A stretch of 64,000 nucleotides of DNA from Cognatiluteimonas sedimenti (GTDB taxonomy: Bacteria; Pseudomonadota; Gammaproteobacteria; Xanthomonadales; Xanthomonadaceae). This document shows, piece after piece, positions 1 to 10,700 of the stretch. The stretch's first letter is position 1. The number at the start of each line of letters is the position of its first letter. Both the position numbers and the translations under genes were made by a program. The stretch lies in assembly GCF_022808325.1 (NCBI RefSeq), contig NZ_JALGCL010000003.1:206344-270343 (forward strand), written 5' to 3'. The notes beneath the pieces are model-generated. The model searched no databases. It was not told where the DNA came from and saw nothing but the letters and a program-made list of their open reading frames with translations.

Positions 1-2049
1 CTGCGCATCGTGGCGATGTCGGCGACGCTTGACGGGGAGCGGCTCGCCGGCTTCCTCGACGCGCCGAGGTTGTCCAGCGCCGGCCGCGCGTTTCCGGTCG
101 AGGTCGCGCATTTTCCCGCGCGCCGCGACGAGGCGCCCGAACCGCAGGCGCGGCGCGCGATCGAACATGCGCTGGCCGCCCATCCCGGCGACCTGCTGGT
201 GTTCCTGCCGGGGCAACGCGAGATCGCGCGCACGCAGGCACTGCTGGCCGCGCACCCGCCGCCTGGCGACCACGAGCTGCTGGTGCTGCACGGCGATCTC
301 ACGGTCGAGCAGCAGTCGCGGGTCCTGCAACCCGCGGCCGACGGCCGCCGGCGCGTGGTGCTGGCGACCAACGTCGCCGAATCCTCGGTGACCTTGCCGG
401 GCGTGCGCGTGGTGATCGACAGCGGTCAGGCGCGCGAGCCGCGACTGGATCCCAACTCCGGGTTTTCGCGCCTGGACGTGGTCGCGATCGCGCAGGCGTC
501 GGCCGACCAGCGCGCCGGCCGCGCCGGGCGCGTCGCCGCGGGCTGGGCATACCGGCTGTGGCCGCAGTCGCAACGGCTGGAGCCGCAGCGGCGGCCGGAG
601 ATCGCGCAGGTCGACCTGTCCGGGCTGGCGCTGGAACTGGCGGGGTGGGGCAGCGATGCGCTGCGTTTCCTCGATCCCCCGCCCGCCGGCGCGCTGGCCG
701 CCGCCCGCGACCTGCTGCGGCGGCTCGACGCGCTCGATGCGGACCACGCGATCACCGCGCGCGGCCGGCGGATGCTGGCGCTGGGCACGCACCCGCGCCT
801 GGCCGCGATGCTGCTGGCGCCCGACGACCGCGGCAGGATCGCCCTGGCCTGCGATCTCGCCGCCCTGCTCGAAGCGCGCGATCCGCTGTATCCGCGCAGC
901 GATGCCGTCGCCGAACGTTGGCAGGCGCTGGCCGCATTCCGTGCCGGGCGTGCGCCTGCCGCAACCAACCGTTCGGCGCTGGCCGCGATCGACGCCGCCG
1001 CGAAGCAATGGCGGCGGCGCCTGCGCTGCGACGCGGCGCCGCCCGCCAGCGCGCACGCGCATGACCTCGGCGACCTGCTCGCGCATGCATTCCCGGACCG
1101 CATCGCCAGGCAGCATCCGCAGGACCCGAAGCGCTACCAGCTGGCCAATGGGCGCATGGCGCGGCTGTTCGACGACAGTTCGCTGTACGGCGAGCCGTGG
1201 CTGGTGGCCAGCGAACTGCGCCACGAGGCGAAGGACGCGTTGCTGCAGCGCGCCGCGCCGGTCGACGAAGCCCACCTGCGCGCCGCCTTCGCCGCGCACT
1301 TCCGCGAGGGTGACGAAGTGCACTGGGACCCGGCGCGGCGCGCGCTCGCCAGCCAACGCGTCGAACGTTTCGACGGCATCGTGTTGTCGTCCAGGCCCGC
1401 CGGTCGCGTCGATTCGGCGCTGGCGGCGCAGGCCCTGGTCGCCGCGGTCGCCGAGCTCGGGCTGGCTGCCTTGCCCTGGAGCGAATCGCTGTCGCAGTGG
1501 CGGCTGCGGGTGCAGTGCCTGCGCGCATGGATGCCTGAACTCGGGCTGCCGGACCTGGGCGACGAGGCGTTGCTCGCATCCCTGGATCGCTGGCTGAAGC
1601 CCGCCTTCGCCGGCAAGACCCGGCTGGACGCGCTGGCAGAACCGGAACTGGCCGAGGCCCTGAAGTCGCGCGTCGACTGGAACCTGCGCCAGCGCGTCGA
1701 ACAACTCGCGCCGACCCGGATCGCGGTGCCTTCGGGCATGGAGCGACGCATCGCCTATGCGCTGGGCGACGAGGGCGGGGCGTCACCGCCGGTGCTGGCG
1801 GTGAAGTTGCAGGAACTGTTCGGGCTGGCGGAAACCCCGCGTATCGCCGACGGTCGCGTGCCGCTGACCCTGCACCTGCTGTCGCCGGCCGGACGGCCGT
1901 TGCAGGTCACCCAGGACCTGCGCGGCTTCTGGGACCGGACCTGGCCGGAGGTGCGTCGGGAAATGAAGGGGCGGTATCCCAAGCACCCTTGGCCGGAGGA
2001 TCCCTGGAACGCCACTGCCACCCATCGCGCCAAGCCACGCGGCGCTTGA
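1..2049 (+). CDS. hrpB: ATP-dependent RNA helicase HrpB, 3' portion (cut by window edge)
   Basis: DEAH-box helicase of the HrpB family, probably acting on RNA in the cytoplasm. The reading frame is open from base 1, so the gene enters from the left; only the last 682 residues are present. Motif III (MSAT) is at residues 6-9, so the Walker A and DEAH boxes lie outside. The helicase C domain shows motif V (ATNVAESS) and motif VI (QRAGRAGR, about residue 170). The end carries the HrpB-specific C-terminal domain with RYPKHPWPEDP, which separates it from HrpA. No damage is visible. The ATG at base 10 is internal (inside motif III), not a start. Confidence 0.93.
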   Translation: MRIVAMSATLDGERLAGFLDAPRLSSAGRAFPVEVAHFPARRDEAPEPQARRAIEHALAAHPGDLLVFLPGQREIARTQALLAAHPPPGDHELLVLHGDLTVEQQSRVLQPAADGRRRVVLATNVAESSVTLPGVRVVIDSGQAREPRLDPNSGFSRLDVVAIAQASADQRAGRAGRVAAGWAYRLWPQSQRLEPQRRPEIAQVDLSGLALELAGWGSDALRFLDPPPAGALAAARDLLRRLDALDADHAITARGRRMLALGTHPRLAAMLLAPDDRGRIALACDLAALLEARDPLYPRSDAVAERWQALAAFRAGRAPAATNRSALAAIDAAAKQWRRRLRCDAAPPASAHAHDLGDLLAHAFPDRIARQHPQDPKRYQLANGRMARLFDDSSLYGEPWLVASELRHEAKDALLQRAAPVDEAHLRAAFAAHFREGDEVHWDPARRALASQRVERFDGIVLSSRPAGRVDSALAAQALVAAVAELGLAALPWSESLSQWRLRVQCLRAWMPELGLPDLGDEALLASLDRWLKPAFAGKTRLDALAEPELAEALKSRVDWNLRQRVEQLAPTRIAVPSGMERRIAYALGDEGGASPPVLAVKLQELFGLAETPRIADGRVPLTLHLLSPAGRPLQVTQDLRGFWDRTWPEVRREMKGRYPKHPWPEDPWNATATHRAKPRGA

Positions 2050-2148
2050 TGCATTCAGCCCCGGTCGTGTTGCGCGCGCTGCACTCACGCGCAGTGAACG
2101 CCGCGCTGCCGACACTGCCCGCCTGTCCGCAACGCCAGGAACATGACG

Positions 2149-2529
2149 ATGAACAACACGCTTTCGACGCTGCCCGAGCGCGCCCTGCAACTGGCCGCCC
2201 AGGTCGGCTCCGGCATCAAGGATGCGGTACCCGACAAGGCGATCAAGTGGGTGGAAACCGGCGCGGCGCTCGGGGCGCTGAAGACGGGCAGCCGCGTGGC
2301 GACCAAGCTCGTGCGTCGCAACCCGGCGATCGCGGTGGCGGCCGCGGCCGGTGCCGGCCTGCTCTGGTATGCGGCCCGTCGCCGCGCAAGGCAGGCCGAG
2401 CAGGCGGGCAACGGCGCGATCGAAGGCAAGGCGACCCGGGTCGAGGCCAGGCGCGCCAATGGCAGTGCGCGCAAGACCACGCGAACCCCGCGCGCGCCAC
2501 GCCGCAGCAAGGCCGCCGACAACGCCTGA
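2149..2529 (+). CDS. Small membrane-associated protein, function unknown
   Basis: A 126-residue protein I do not recognise. It has an N-terminal amphipathic part, one hydrophobic segment at about residues 64-80 (AIAVAAAAGAGLLWYAA) followed at once by Arg-rich sequence, and a basic Ala/Arg/Thr tail ending KAADNA. This looks like a single-pass inner-membrane protein with a positively charged cytoplasmic tail, loosely like ElaB/DUF883 proteins; that likeness is inference. An ATG lies two codons upstream at 2143, but AGGA at 2137-2140 is only 2 bases from it and 8 bases from 2149, so 2149 is preferred. It converges on the histidine kinase gene. Confidence 0.6.
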   Translation: MNNTLSTLPERALQLAAQVGSGIKDAVPDKAIKWVETGAALGALKTGSRVATKLVRRNPAIAVAAAAGAGLLWYAARRRARQAEQAGNGAIEGKATRVEARRANGSARKTTRTPRAPRRSKAADNA

Positions 2530-2568
2530 CCCCGCGCGCAGCGCGGCCGGCGTGCATGCCGGGCCGGC

Positions 2569-3681
<1,113 letters not shown>

Positions 3682-3821
3682 GCGGTTCTCGTTGTCCCCT
3701 GGAGAGCGGTGCGCCGTCCATGGCGGACGCAGCGGCGCCGGGAACGTTAGCAGAATCGCCCCGCAGGCTGTTCATGTGGAAGGGTTTCGCGTGAACCATT
3801 CAGGTTCACCCGCGACGTCGA

Positions 3822-4361
3822 TCACGCGGCTCGCCATTGGCCCGGCTGCAAGCCCGCCAGATGCCATGCACCGATCGCCACCCGCACCAGCCGCAGGGTC
3901 GGCAACCCGACCGCGGCGGTCATGCGCCGGACCTGCCGGTTGCGGCCTTCGCGCAGCGTGATCTCCAGCCAGGCGTCGGGCACGGCCTTGCGGAAGCGCA
4001 CGGGCGGGTGCCGCGGCCACAACACCGGTTCCGGGATCAGGCGCGCGGCCGCGGGGCGCGTCGGCCCGTCGGCCAGCACCACGCCTTTGCGCAGCGCCGC
4101 CAACTGCCCCGCCTGCGGCGCGCCTTCGACCTGCACCCAATAGGTCTTGCGCTGCTTGTGCCGGGGGTCGGTGAGCCGGTGTGCCAGCGCGCCATCGTCG
4201 GTGAGCAGCAGCAGGCCCTCGGAATCGAAATCGAGCCGGCCAGCCGGATACACGCCCGCGGGCAGGCCGAAGTCCGCCAGCGTCCGGCGCGCAGGGCCTT
4301 GCCCCGGCCCGTCGGTGAACTGGCACAGCACCTTGAAGGGCTTGTTGAAGGCGATCAGCAC
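3822..4361 (-). CDS. rluE: 23S rRNA pseudouridine synthase, RluE type
   Basis: RsuA/RluB/E/F family enzyme that isomerises one uridine of 23S rRNA. The start of the family fold is seen as [14 protein letters not shown], then the catalytic motif [14 protein letters not shown] (Asp in GRLD is the nucleophile) and [11 protein letters not shown] near the end. There is no S4 domain, which fits RluE. The frame stays open upstream to 4619, but that stretch is Arg/Ala-rich, overlaps the LysR gene and has no family similarity. I place the start at the GTG at 4361 (179 residues), just before the conserved region; no good Shine-Dalgarno is visible there, so the start is uncertain. Confidence 0.85.
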   Translation of the reverse strand: MLIAFNKPFKVLCQFTDGPGQGPARRTLADFGLPAGVYPAGRLDFDSEGLLLLTDDGALAHRLTDPRHKQRKTYWVQVEGAPQAGQLAALRKGVVLADGPTRPAAARLIPEPVLWPRHPPVRFRKAVPDAWLEITLREGRNRQVRRMTAAVGLPTLRLVRVAIGAWHLAGLQPGQWRAA

Positions 4362-4494
4362 CAGGCGGAGCGTTCGGCGGGCAACGGGACACCAGCGTAG
4401 CCCGGCGCGCGCGGGCGCGGGCCACCGGCGCAGGGATGCGCGGGAACCAGGCCGCGCTGCCTTCTCGCGGTCGCGCCGGCGGACGATGGCAAAG

Positions 4495-5439
4495 TCACGA
4501 TCCGCGGCGAGGCGGGCGCGGGCGCTGGCCGGTGGCAAGCGGCGCGGTGCCCGCCGCCCCGGCGACCACCGTGCGCGCCTGCGCGTGCAGCCAGGCGCGG
4601 AACGCCTGCAGCCCGGCATGGCCGGCGGAACGCGGCGGATACACCAGATAGTGTGCGTAGTCGCTGGGCAGGCTGTGTTCGCTCAGCACCACCAGTTGCC
4701 CGCTTTCGACCAGCAGCCGCGAGCGCACCATCCGCGCCAGCGCCACGCCCATGCCTTCGACCGCGGCGCGGTGCAGCGAGTCCAGGTCGTCGAAGTGGGC
4801 GACATAACGCTCCGGCGGCTGCCCGCCATGTTGCGCGAACCACCGCGCCCAGTGCGGCTGCGCGCCTTCGCCGAGCAGCGGCCAGCGGTGCAGGGTGGCG
4901 TCGGTCGGCATGCCATGCGTGCGGATCAGCGCCGGGCTCGCCACCGGCACCAGGGTTTCGTCGAGCAGGTGTTCGGCGGTGACGCCCGGCCAGCGCCCCG
5001 CGCCCATGCGCAATGCCGCGTCGATCCCGGAGTCGCGCTCGAAATCGACCAGCCGCTCCGAGGACAGCAAGTTGAGCTCCAGTTGCGGGTGCGCGGCGAG
5101 GAATCCCCCCAGCCGGGGCACCAGCCAGGCCGAAGCCATCGACGGCATCACGCTGACGGTCAGCACGTCGTCGCGGCGCGCTGCGAAGGGGCGCAATTCC
5201 TGCGCCAGCGCATCCAGGTGCGGGCCGGTTCGCGCCAGCAGGCGCTCGCCGTCGGCAGTCAGGCGCACGCCGCGCGGGCCGCGCACGAACAGGCGTTGTC
5301 CCAGGCGTTCCTCGAGCGCGCGGATCTGGTGGCTCAGGGCGCTGACGGTGAGGTGCAGCGACTCAGCCGCGCGGGTCAGGTTGCCGCTGCGCGCGGCGGT
5401 CGCGAAGCCGAGGAGGGCATGCAGGGGCAGGCGTTGCAT
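4495..5439 (-). CDS. LysR-family transcriptional regulator (GcvA-like)
   Basis: A 314-residue regulator. The N-terminal winged helix-turn-helix (residues 5-64) reads [20 protein letters not shown] then [19 protein letters not shown], typical of LysR proteins; residues about 90-290 form the periplasmic-binding-like effector domain. It is divergent from the small gene at 5564, with about 120 bases between them containing a T-N11-A palindrome (5451-5467), so it probably regulates itself and that gene. The effector is unknown. The C-terminal 25 residues (Pro/Arg/Gly-rich) extend past the usual family end. Confidence 0.9.
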   Translation of the reverse strand: MQRLPLHALLGFATAARSGNLTRAAESLHLTVSALSHQIRALEERLGQRLFVRGPRGVRLTADGERLLARTGPHLDALAQELRPFAARRDDVLTVSVMPSMASAWLVPRLGGFLAAHPQLELNLLSSERLVDFERDSGIDAALRMGAGRWPGVTAEHLLDETLVPVASPALIRTHGMPTDATLHRWPLLGEGAQPHWARWFAQHGGQPPERYVAHFDDLDSLHRAAVEGMGVALARMVRSRLLVESGQLVVLSEHSLPSDYAHYLVYPPRSAGHAGLQAFRAWLHAQARTVVAGAAGTAPLATGQRPRPPRRGS

Positions 5440-5450
5440 CGCGGATCTGC

Positions 5451-5467
5451 CTTGAGTTCAGTTCAAG
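5451..5467. promoter_or_regulatory. Probable LysR operator (T-N11-A palindrome)
   Basis: The sequence cttgagttcagttcaag is an interrupted palindrome (CTTGA...TCAAG). The inner tgagttcagttca (5453-5465) fits the LysR T-N11-A rule. It lies 12 bases upstream of the LysR start codon and about 97 bases upstream of the divergent small gene, the usual place for an autoregulatory LysR site. Binding itself is inference. Confidence 0.5.
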
Positions 5468-5563
5468 TCTGGCTTGCAGAAATGTCGCTTTTCCGCCGGT
5501 CACGATGCCTCTAACTTGTGCCTCGTTCAAGAAGGCAGGCGCGGCCTGCCACCGGAGCACACC

Positions 5564-5788
5564 ATGAACGAGATCTTCAAGGGCCTGCTGTCGCTGCACG
5601 GCTATCGGCTTCCGTTCGAATCGCTCGAAGGCGCCGACGGCAAGATCGCCGGCACCGAATACGCCATCGGGTATGGCAACCGGGCCGCCTCGCAGCAGGC
5701 GTTTCCGGCCCTGGGCCATGGCCGGCGTCGGGGCGAGGACCGCGGCAGTGCAACCGGGCAGGTCTGCACCACCGGCGCCTGCGGCTGA
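5564..5788 (+). CDS. Small protein of unknown function with Cys-containing C-terminus
   Basis: A 74-residue protein starting MNEIFKGLLSLHGYRLPF and ending QVCTTGACG. I do not recognise it. Support for reality: GGAG at 5554-5557 six bases before the ATG, a strong intrinsic terminator 32 bases after the stop, and a divergent LysR gene with a palindromic operator between them. There is no Sec signal or membrane segment; the middle is Gly/Ala/Arg-rich and the two cysteines are five residues apart at the end. It could be a small regulatory protein, a metal or thiol peptide, or a peptide precursor; none of these is shown by the sequence. Confidence 0.55.
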   Translation: MNEIFKGLLSLHGYRLPFESLEGADGKIAGTEYAIGYGNRAASQQAFPALGHGRRRGEDRGSATGQVCTTGACG

Positions 5789-5819
5789 GGCTCGCCACCG
5801 ACTGCGGTACCAGCGGAAA

Positions 5820-5845
5820 GGGCCCGGGCGATCCGGGCCCGTTTT
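5820..5845 (+). terminator. Rho-independent terminator
   Basis: Perfect 8-bp stem gggcccgg (5820-5827) / ccgggccc (5833-5840) with loop gcgat, followed by gtttt. It ends the transcript of the small gene at 5564. Confidence 0.85.
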
Positions 5846-6400
5846 GCATGCCCGCCCCTTCGCCGTCCGGGACGTGGCGGATACGGCGTCACGAAACGAT
5901 GCGACCAGTAGTCCTTGCCGCCGAACGGCGACCGCTCAGCGCCCGGCGCACCATTGGGCTGCCTTGGGGCAGGAAGTGACGCTGCTGGGCGCAATGGCCG
6001 GTAGCGCCTCGAAAACGCGTCTATTTCCCTGGGTGGGGACTTCCAGCCCGGGTGGACGAACCGCCCGGCACGTTTCTCGCTAAGGACATTGACATCAAGC
6101 CGGGACGCAAGCGCGCCCGGCGCTGGACGGGGGTTCCACCATGGAAAGAAAACTCGTTGCCTTCGTGGTCCTGGACAGCGTGCCCGGGGGGTGGTGTGGA
6201 ACGCGTCGCCGGGCCCGGTCTCCAGTGCGACCGTGAACCGTGATGGGGCTTTCGCCGGGAATTTCCGTTGCGGGGCGCCCTTGGCCGTGCACGCGGTGCG
6301 CCTCGGGGTCCCGCAGGTGAAGGGCAAGGCGGTTGCGGCGACAGTGGCCGGCCGGGTGGCGGTCGCACATGTTGTGGGTTTGCGATTGGCGGAGGGGCTC
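5846..6400. other. Intergenic stretch with no supported gene
   Basis: About 555 bases between the terminator and the exported propeller gene. Frames are open here on both strands, but the translations are Arg/Pro-rich with no domain or credible ribosome binding site; the best forward start (6141) gives only 31 codons. It presumably holds the promoter of the gene at 6401; no confident promoter boxes can be named. Confidence 0.5.
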
Positions 6401-7621
6401 ATGAAACGGAAACCGGGCAAATGGACCCATGCCGTCCAGCGAATGGCGCTGGTCGCCTGTATCGCTTGTGGCTGCGCGGGTAGCGCGTTTGCCGCGGTGA
6501 CCATGCTCGATGGCACGCCCACGACGATGCAAAGCAACACGGAGCGGATGATTTCGTTGCGCCACCAGGAACACATGTGGGAAACGTCCGACGGGGCGAC
6601 CCACGTGATCGTCAATCGCGGCGAACTCACGGCCGGCGACAGCTTGCAGCTGTATTCCACCTTCGACCATGGGTTGACCTGGGTTGCCGGACCACGCCTG
6701 TCATACAGTGACCGGTACTCGACTTCAGATGGTTATCTGGCCGGCGACATCCTCTACCTGACGCATGCCACGCCCGCAGGCGCGATACGGTTCACGCGTC
6801 TCCAGTACGTGCCCGGCTCGGGGACATGGTCACAGCTCTCCTCGGAGTTGGCGTACTTCGGCGGCGATCGCGCCGTGGCCATCAATCCAGCCATGGCTGT
6901 GGACGCCCTGGGCACGATCTGGATCGCCTTCGTCGCCACCGACACCGCCACCGGCAACAATTACATCAAGATGCTGCGCAGTACGACTGTTCCGCGCGTC
7001 TGGGCGGATACCGGCTTCGTATTCGGCGCGGTCGACAACGCGTCCATCGAGCGCAGCGCGCGCCCGGTGGCGACGGCCACCGGAATCGGCATGGTCTACA
7101 CCGTGCACGAGAAGATCTACTGGGCTTCGCGGGAGAACTCCTGGAAGCCCAGCACTGCCTGGAAGCGGCAGCAACTGTTCTCCAGCACCGCATCGGACAA
7201 CGATCCGTACGCAAGCCACTTCAGCGTTGCCGCCGATGCGGCCCGCAACATCCATATGGCGATCTCCGATGGCGGGCGCGTCGGATACTTCCGCTTCGAT
7301 GCGCCCAGCCGCGTCTGGAGCGTCAAGTGGCTCAGCAACGACATCAATGCCGGCTACATCCAGACGACGGTAATCGATGGCAGTGTCGTCGTGGCGGCCA
7401 ACTACAACAGCGACGTGCTCGTGTTCCGCAGTGTGGATGGCGGTGGCAGTTTCGAGGTGTCGCACGCCCTCGTGCATCCGGACCCGCCTTCCCCCGAGGT
7501 CAGCTACCAGTATCCGCGAATCGAGACGACGGCTACCACGAACGGACCGATGCTGCTGCTGCAGCAGTACGTCGACAGCGACGTCCAGCGGCTGCTGCTT
7601 TTCAACGTGCCGCTGCCATGA
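6401..7621 (+). CDS. Exported beta-propeller (sialidase/BNR-like) protein
   Basis: A 406-residue protein with a Sec signal peptide (basic MKRKPGK, hydrophobic core, probable cut after GSAFA at about residue 32). The mature part has repeated Asp-box-like elements (STFDHGLTW, SVDGGGSFE) and evenly spaced WxxS/T-type strands, as in sialidase or BNR beta-propellers. The catalytic Arg triad and Tyr/Glu of true sialidases cannot be picked out, so a binding or structural role is as likely as hydrolysis. GGAGG at 6391-6395 is five bases before the ATG. The frame is open upstream to 6089 without a start context. It lies just before the synthase locus in the same direction and may belong to it. Confidence 0.75.
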   Translation: MKRKPGKWTHAVQRMALVACIACGCAGSAFAAVTMLDGTPTTMQSNTERMISLRHQEHMWETSDGATHVIVNRGELTAGDSLQLYSTFDHGLTWVAGPRLSYSDRYSTSDGYLAGDILYLTHATPAGAIRFTRLQYVPGSGTWSQLSSELAYFGGDRAVAINPAMAVDALGTIWIAFVATDTATGNNYIKMLRSTTVPRVWADTGFVFGAVDNASIERSARPVATATGIGMVYTVHEKIYWASRENSWKPSTAWKRQQLFSSTASDNDPYASHFSVAADAARNIHMAISDGGRVGYFRFDAPSRVWSVKWLSNDINAGYIQTTVIDGSVVVAANYNSDVLVFRSVDGGGSFEVSHALVHPDPPSPEVSYQYPRIETTATTNGPMLLLQQYVDSDVQRLLLFNVPLP

Positions 7622-7726
7622 ATGCGTCGCGTGCAGGCGTGACAGTTGCCGGACTGGCCGCCGGCCGACGTTCAACCGCACGTGGGCGCCCCCGCCACGG
7701 CAACCGCGACAGGAGTCGCTGCAGCA

Positions 7727-10700
7727 ATGCCTGAATTCACCAGCCTCGTCTTCACGCCCGCGGGCCTTTGCCACGCGGACCTCGCCATCGCCGCCTGCCG
7801 CGCCGGGGGCGTGGGCATCGTCAACGGCGAACTGCAGGTCGACAGCGAGCCGGTCCGGCGCGCGCTGGACGCGCTGGCCGCAGCCGTCGGCAGCGACTAC
7901 GGTGCCAGGCTCGACCGCATCGATGCGGAGATGGCGGCGGCGTTGCGCGACCATGTCCGGCGCGGGCTGCGCTGGCTGGTCGTCGATGCCGGGATGGTGC
8001 CCGGCGAGCAGGCCTTGCTGCAGGAATTGCGCCAGGCGGGGGTCAGGGTGCTGGCGGAAGTGGTGACGCCGCACTGGCCGGGCACGCCGCTGGAAGCGCT
8101 GGTCGATGGCCTGCTGCTCAAGGGCAACGAGGCCGGCGGTTTCGTCGGCGAGGACGCCAGCTTCATCCTGCTGCAAAAATGGCGTGGCCGCACGCCATTG
8201 CCGCTCTACATCCGCGGCGGGCTGACTCCGCACGCGGCGGCGGCCTGCAGTGCGGTCGGCGTCGCCGGCGGGGTGCTCGATTCGCAGCTGCTGATGCTCG
8301 ACGAAGCGCGCGTGCCGGCGTCGCTGCAGGCGGTGCTGGGCAATCTCTCCGGCAGCGAGACGGTTGCGGTCGGCGACGGCGAACAGGGCGAATACTTCCG
8401 CCTGCTGCTGCGCCCGGGGTACGACGCAGCCCGTGGATTCGTGGCCGCGGGCGAGGGCCTGGGGTTTGCGGCCCTGCGCGAGCTGGCGGCCGGGCGGGCC
8501 GACTGGAGCCTGCCGCAACAGGCGTTGCTGCCGATCGGCCAGGACGTCGCCTTCGCCGCGCCGTGGCGGACGCAATACCGGCACCTGGGCGCGATCCTCA
8601 AGGCCATTTCGGCGGCGATCGACAGCCACCTGCGCATGGCGGTCGAACATGCTCCCGTGGCCGAGGACGCGCCGCTGGCCAAGGCCCTCGGGCTGCGTTA
8701 TCCGCTGGTGCAGGGGCCGATGACGCGGGTGTCGGATACCGCCGAGTTCGCGAAGTCCGTCGCCCAGGGCGGCGCCCTGCCGATGGTCGCGTTCGCGCTG
8801 CTCAAGGGCGAGCCGCTCGACAAGCTGCTGGCGCGGACGAAGCAACTGCTCGGCGACCGCCCCTGGGGCATCGGCCTGCTCGGCTTCGCGCCGCAGTCCT
8901 TGCTGGACGAGCAACTCGCCATCGCGATCCGGTACAAGCCCGACTACGCGATCATCGCCGGTGGCCGTCCCGACCAGGCCGTGCACCTGGAGCAGGCCGG
9001 CGTGCCGACGTTCCTGCACGTGCCGGCGGCCAAGCTGGTGCCGATGTTCCTGCGCGAAGGCGCCCGCCGCTTCATCTTCGAGGGCCGCGAATGCGGGGGC
9101 CACATCGGCCCGCTCAGCAGCTTCGTGCTGTGGAGCTCGATGGTCGACCAGCTGCTGGCGGAACTGGCTCCCGGCAAGATCGATGCCGGCGAGGTCCAGG
9201 TGCTGTTCGCCGGCGGCGTGCACGACGCGGTCTCCTCGGCGATGGTGCAGGTGCTGGCGGCGCCGCTGGCCGCGCGCGGGGTCAAGGTCGGCGTGCTGAT
9301 GGGCAGCGCCTACCTGTTCACCCGCGAGATCGTCGCCAGCGGTTCCATCGTCCCGCAGTTCCAGCGCGAAGTGCTCGACTGCGAGCGCACGGTCAATCTC
9401 GAGTCCGGCCCCGGCCATGCCAGCCGCTGCGCGTACACGCCGTTCGCAGGCGAATACATGAAAAAGCGCATGGAGCTGCGCGAACGGAAGGTGCCGGGCG
9501 ACGAGGCGCGCCAGGTGCTGGACCAGCTGATCCTCGGCCGCCTGCGCATCGCCTCCAAGGGGCGCGTGCGCGACGCCGAAGGGGCGCTGCAGCAGCTGTC
9601 GGTCGACGAACAGCGCAGCGAAGGCATGTACATGCTCGGCCAGGTCGCGACGCTGCGCGCGGACGTGACCGACATCGAGGCCTTGCATCGCGAGGTCACC
9701 GACGATGCCGCCGCGCTGTTGTCGGAACGCTTGCGGCAGCGCGCGGACGAGGCCGCGGCTGCGCAGGACGTGGCCGGCAACCCGGCGGACATCGCCATCG
9801 TGGGCATCGCCAGCGTGTTGCCCAAGGCCGCCGACAGCCGCCAGTACTGGGAAAACATCCTGTCCAAGGTCGATGCGATCACCGAGATTCCCTCGCATCG
9901 ATGGGACTGGCGCCTGTACTTCGACGCCGACCGCAACGCCCGCGACAAGATCTACTCGAAGTGGGGCGGCTTCCTCGACGACCTCGTGTTCGACCCGACG
10001 AAGTACGGCATGCCGCCGAAGTCGCTGGAGTCGGTCGACCCGATGCAGCTGATGTCGCTGGAAGTCGCGCAGCGCACGCTGGTCGATGCCGGCTACCACG
10101 AGAAGGCGTTCGACCGCGAGCGCGCCTCGGTGATCATCGGGGCCAGCGGCGGCGCCGGCGACGTCGGCACGCAGTACGGCATCCGTTCGGAATGGCCGCG
10201 CTTCAACGGCACGTTGCCGGAAGAAGTCGCCAAGCGCCTGCCCGAGTGGACCGAAGACACCTTCGCCGGCTTGCTGTTGAACGTGGTGCCCGGGCGCATC
10301 GCCAGCCGACTCAATTTCGGCGGCGTGAACTTCACCACCGACGCGGCCTGCGCCTCGTCGCTGGCGGCGGTGTACCAGGGCGTGAGCGAACTGGTCGCCG
10401 GGCGCAGCGATTTCGTGCTCGCCGGCGGCGTGGATACCGTGCAGGGGCCATTCGGCTACCTGTGCTTCAGCAAGACCCAGGCGCTGTCCCCCCGCGGCCG
10501 CTGCTCGACCTTCTCCGCCGATGGCGACGGCATCGTGATTTCCGAAGGCATCGCGATGATCGCGATGAAGCGCCTGGCCGATGCCGAGCGCGATGGCGAC
10601 CGCATCTACGCGGTGATCAAGGGGGTCGGCGGCAGCAGCGACGGCTACGCCAAGGGCCTGACCGCGCCGCTGCCCGCCGGGCAGTTGCGGGCGATGCGGC

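Noticed and set aside
6141..6236. A 31-codon frame starting MERKLVAFVVLDSVPGG
   Set aside because: Too short, no ribosome site and no terminator; the stretch is taken as non-coding.
5602..6660. A 352-codon minus-strand frame across the region before the exported propeller
   Set aside because: It crosses the small gene's terminator and the real propeller start and has no domain or signal.
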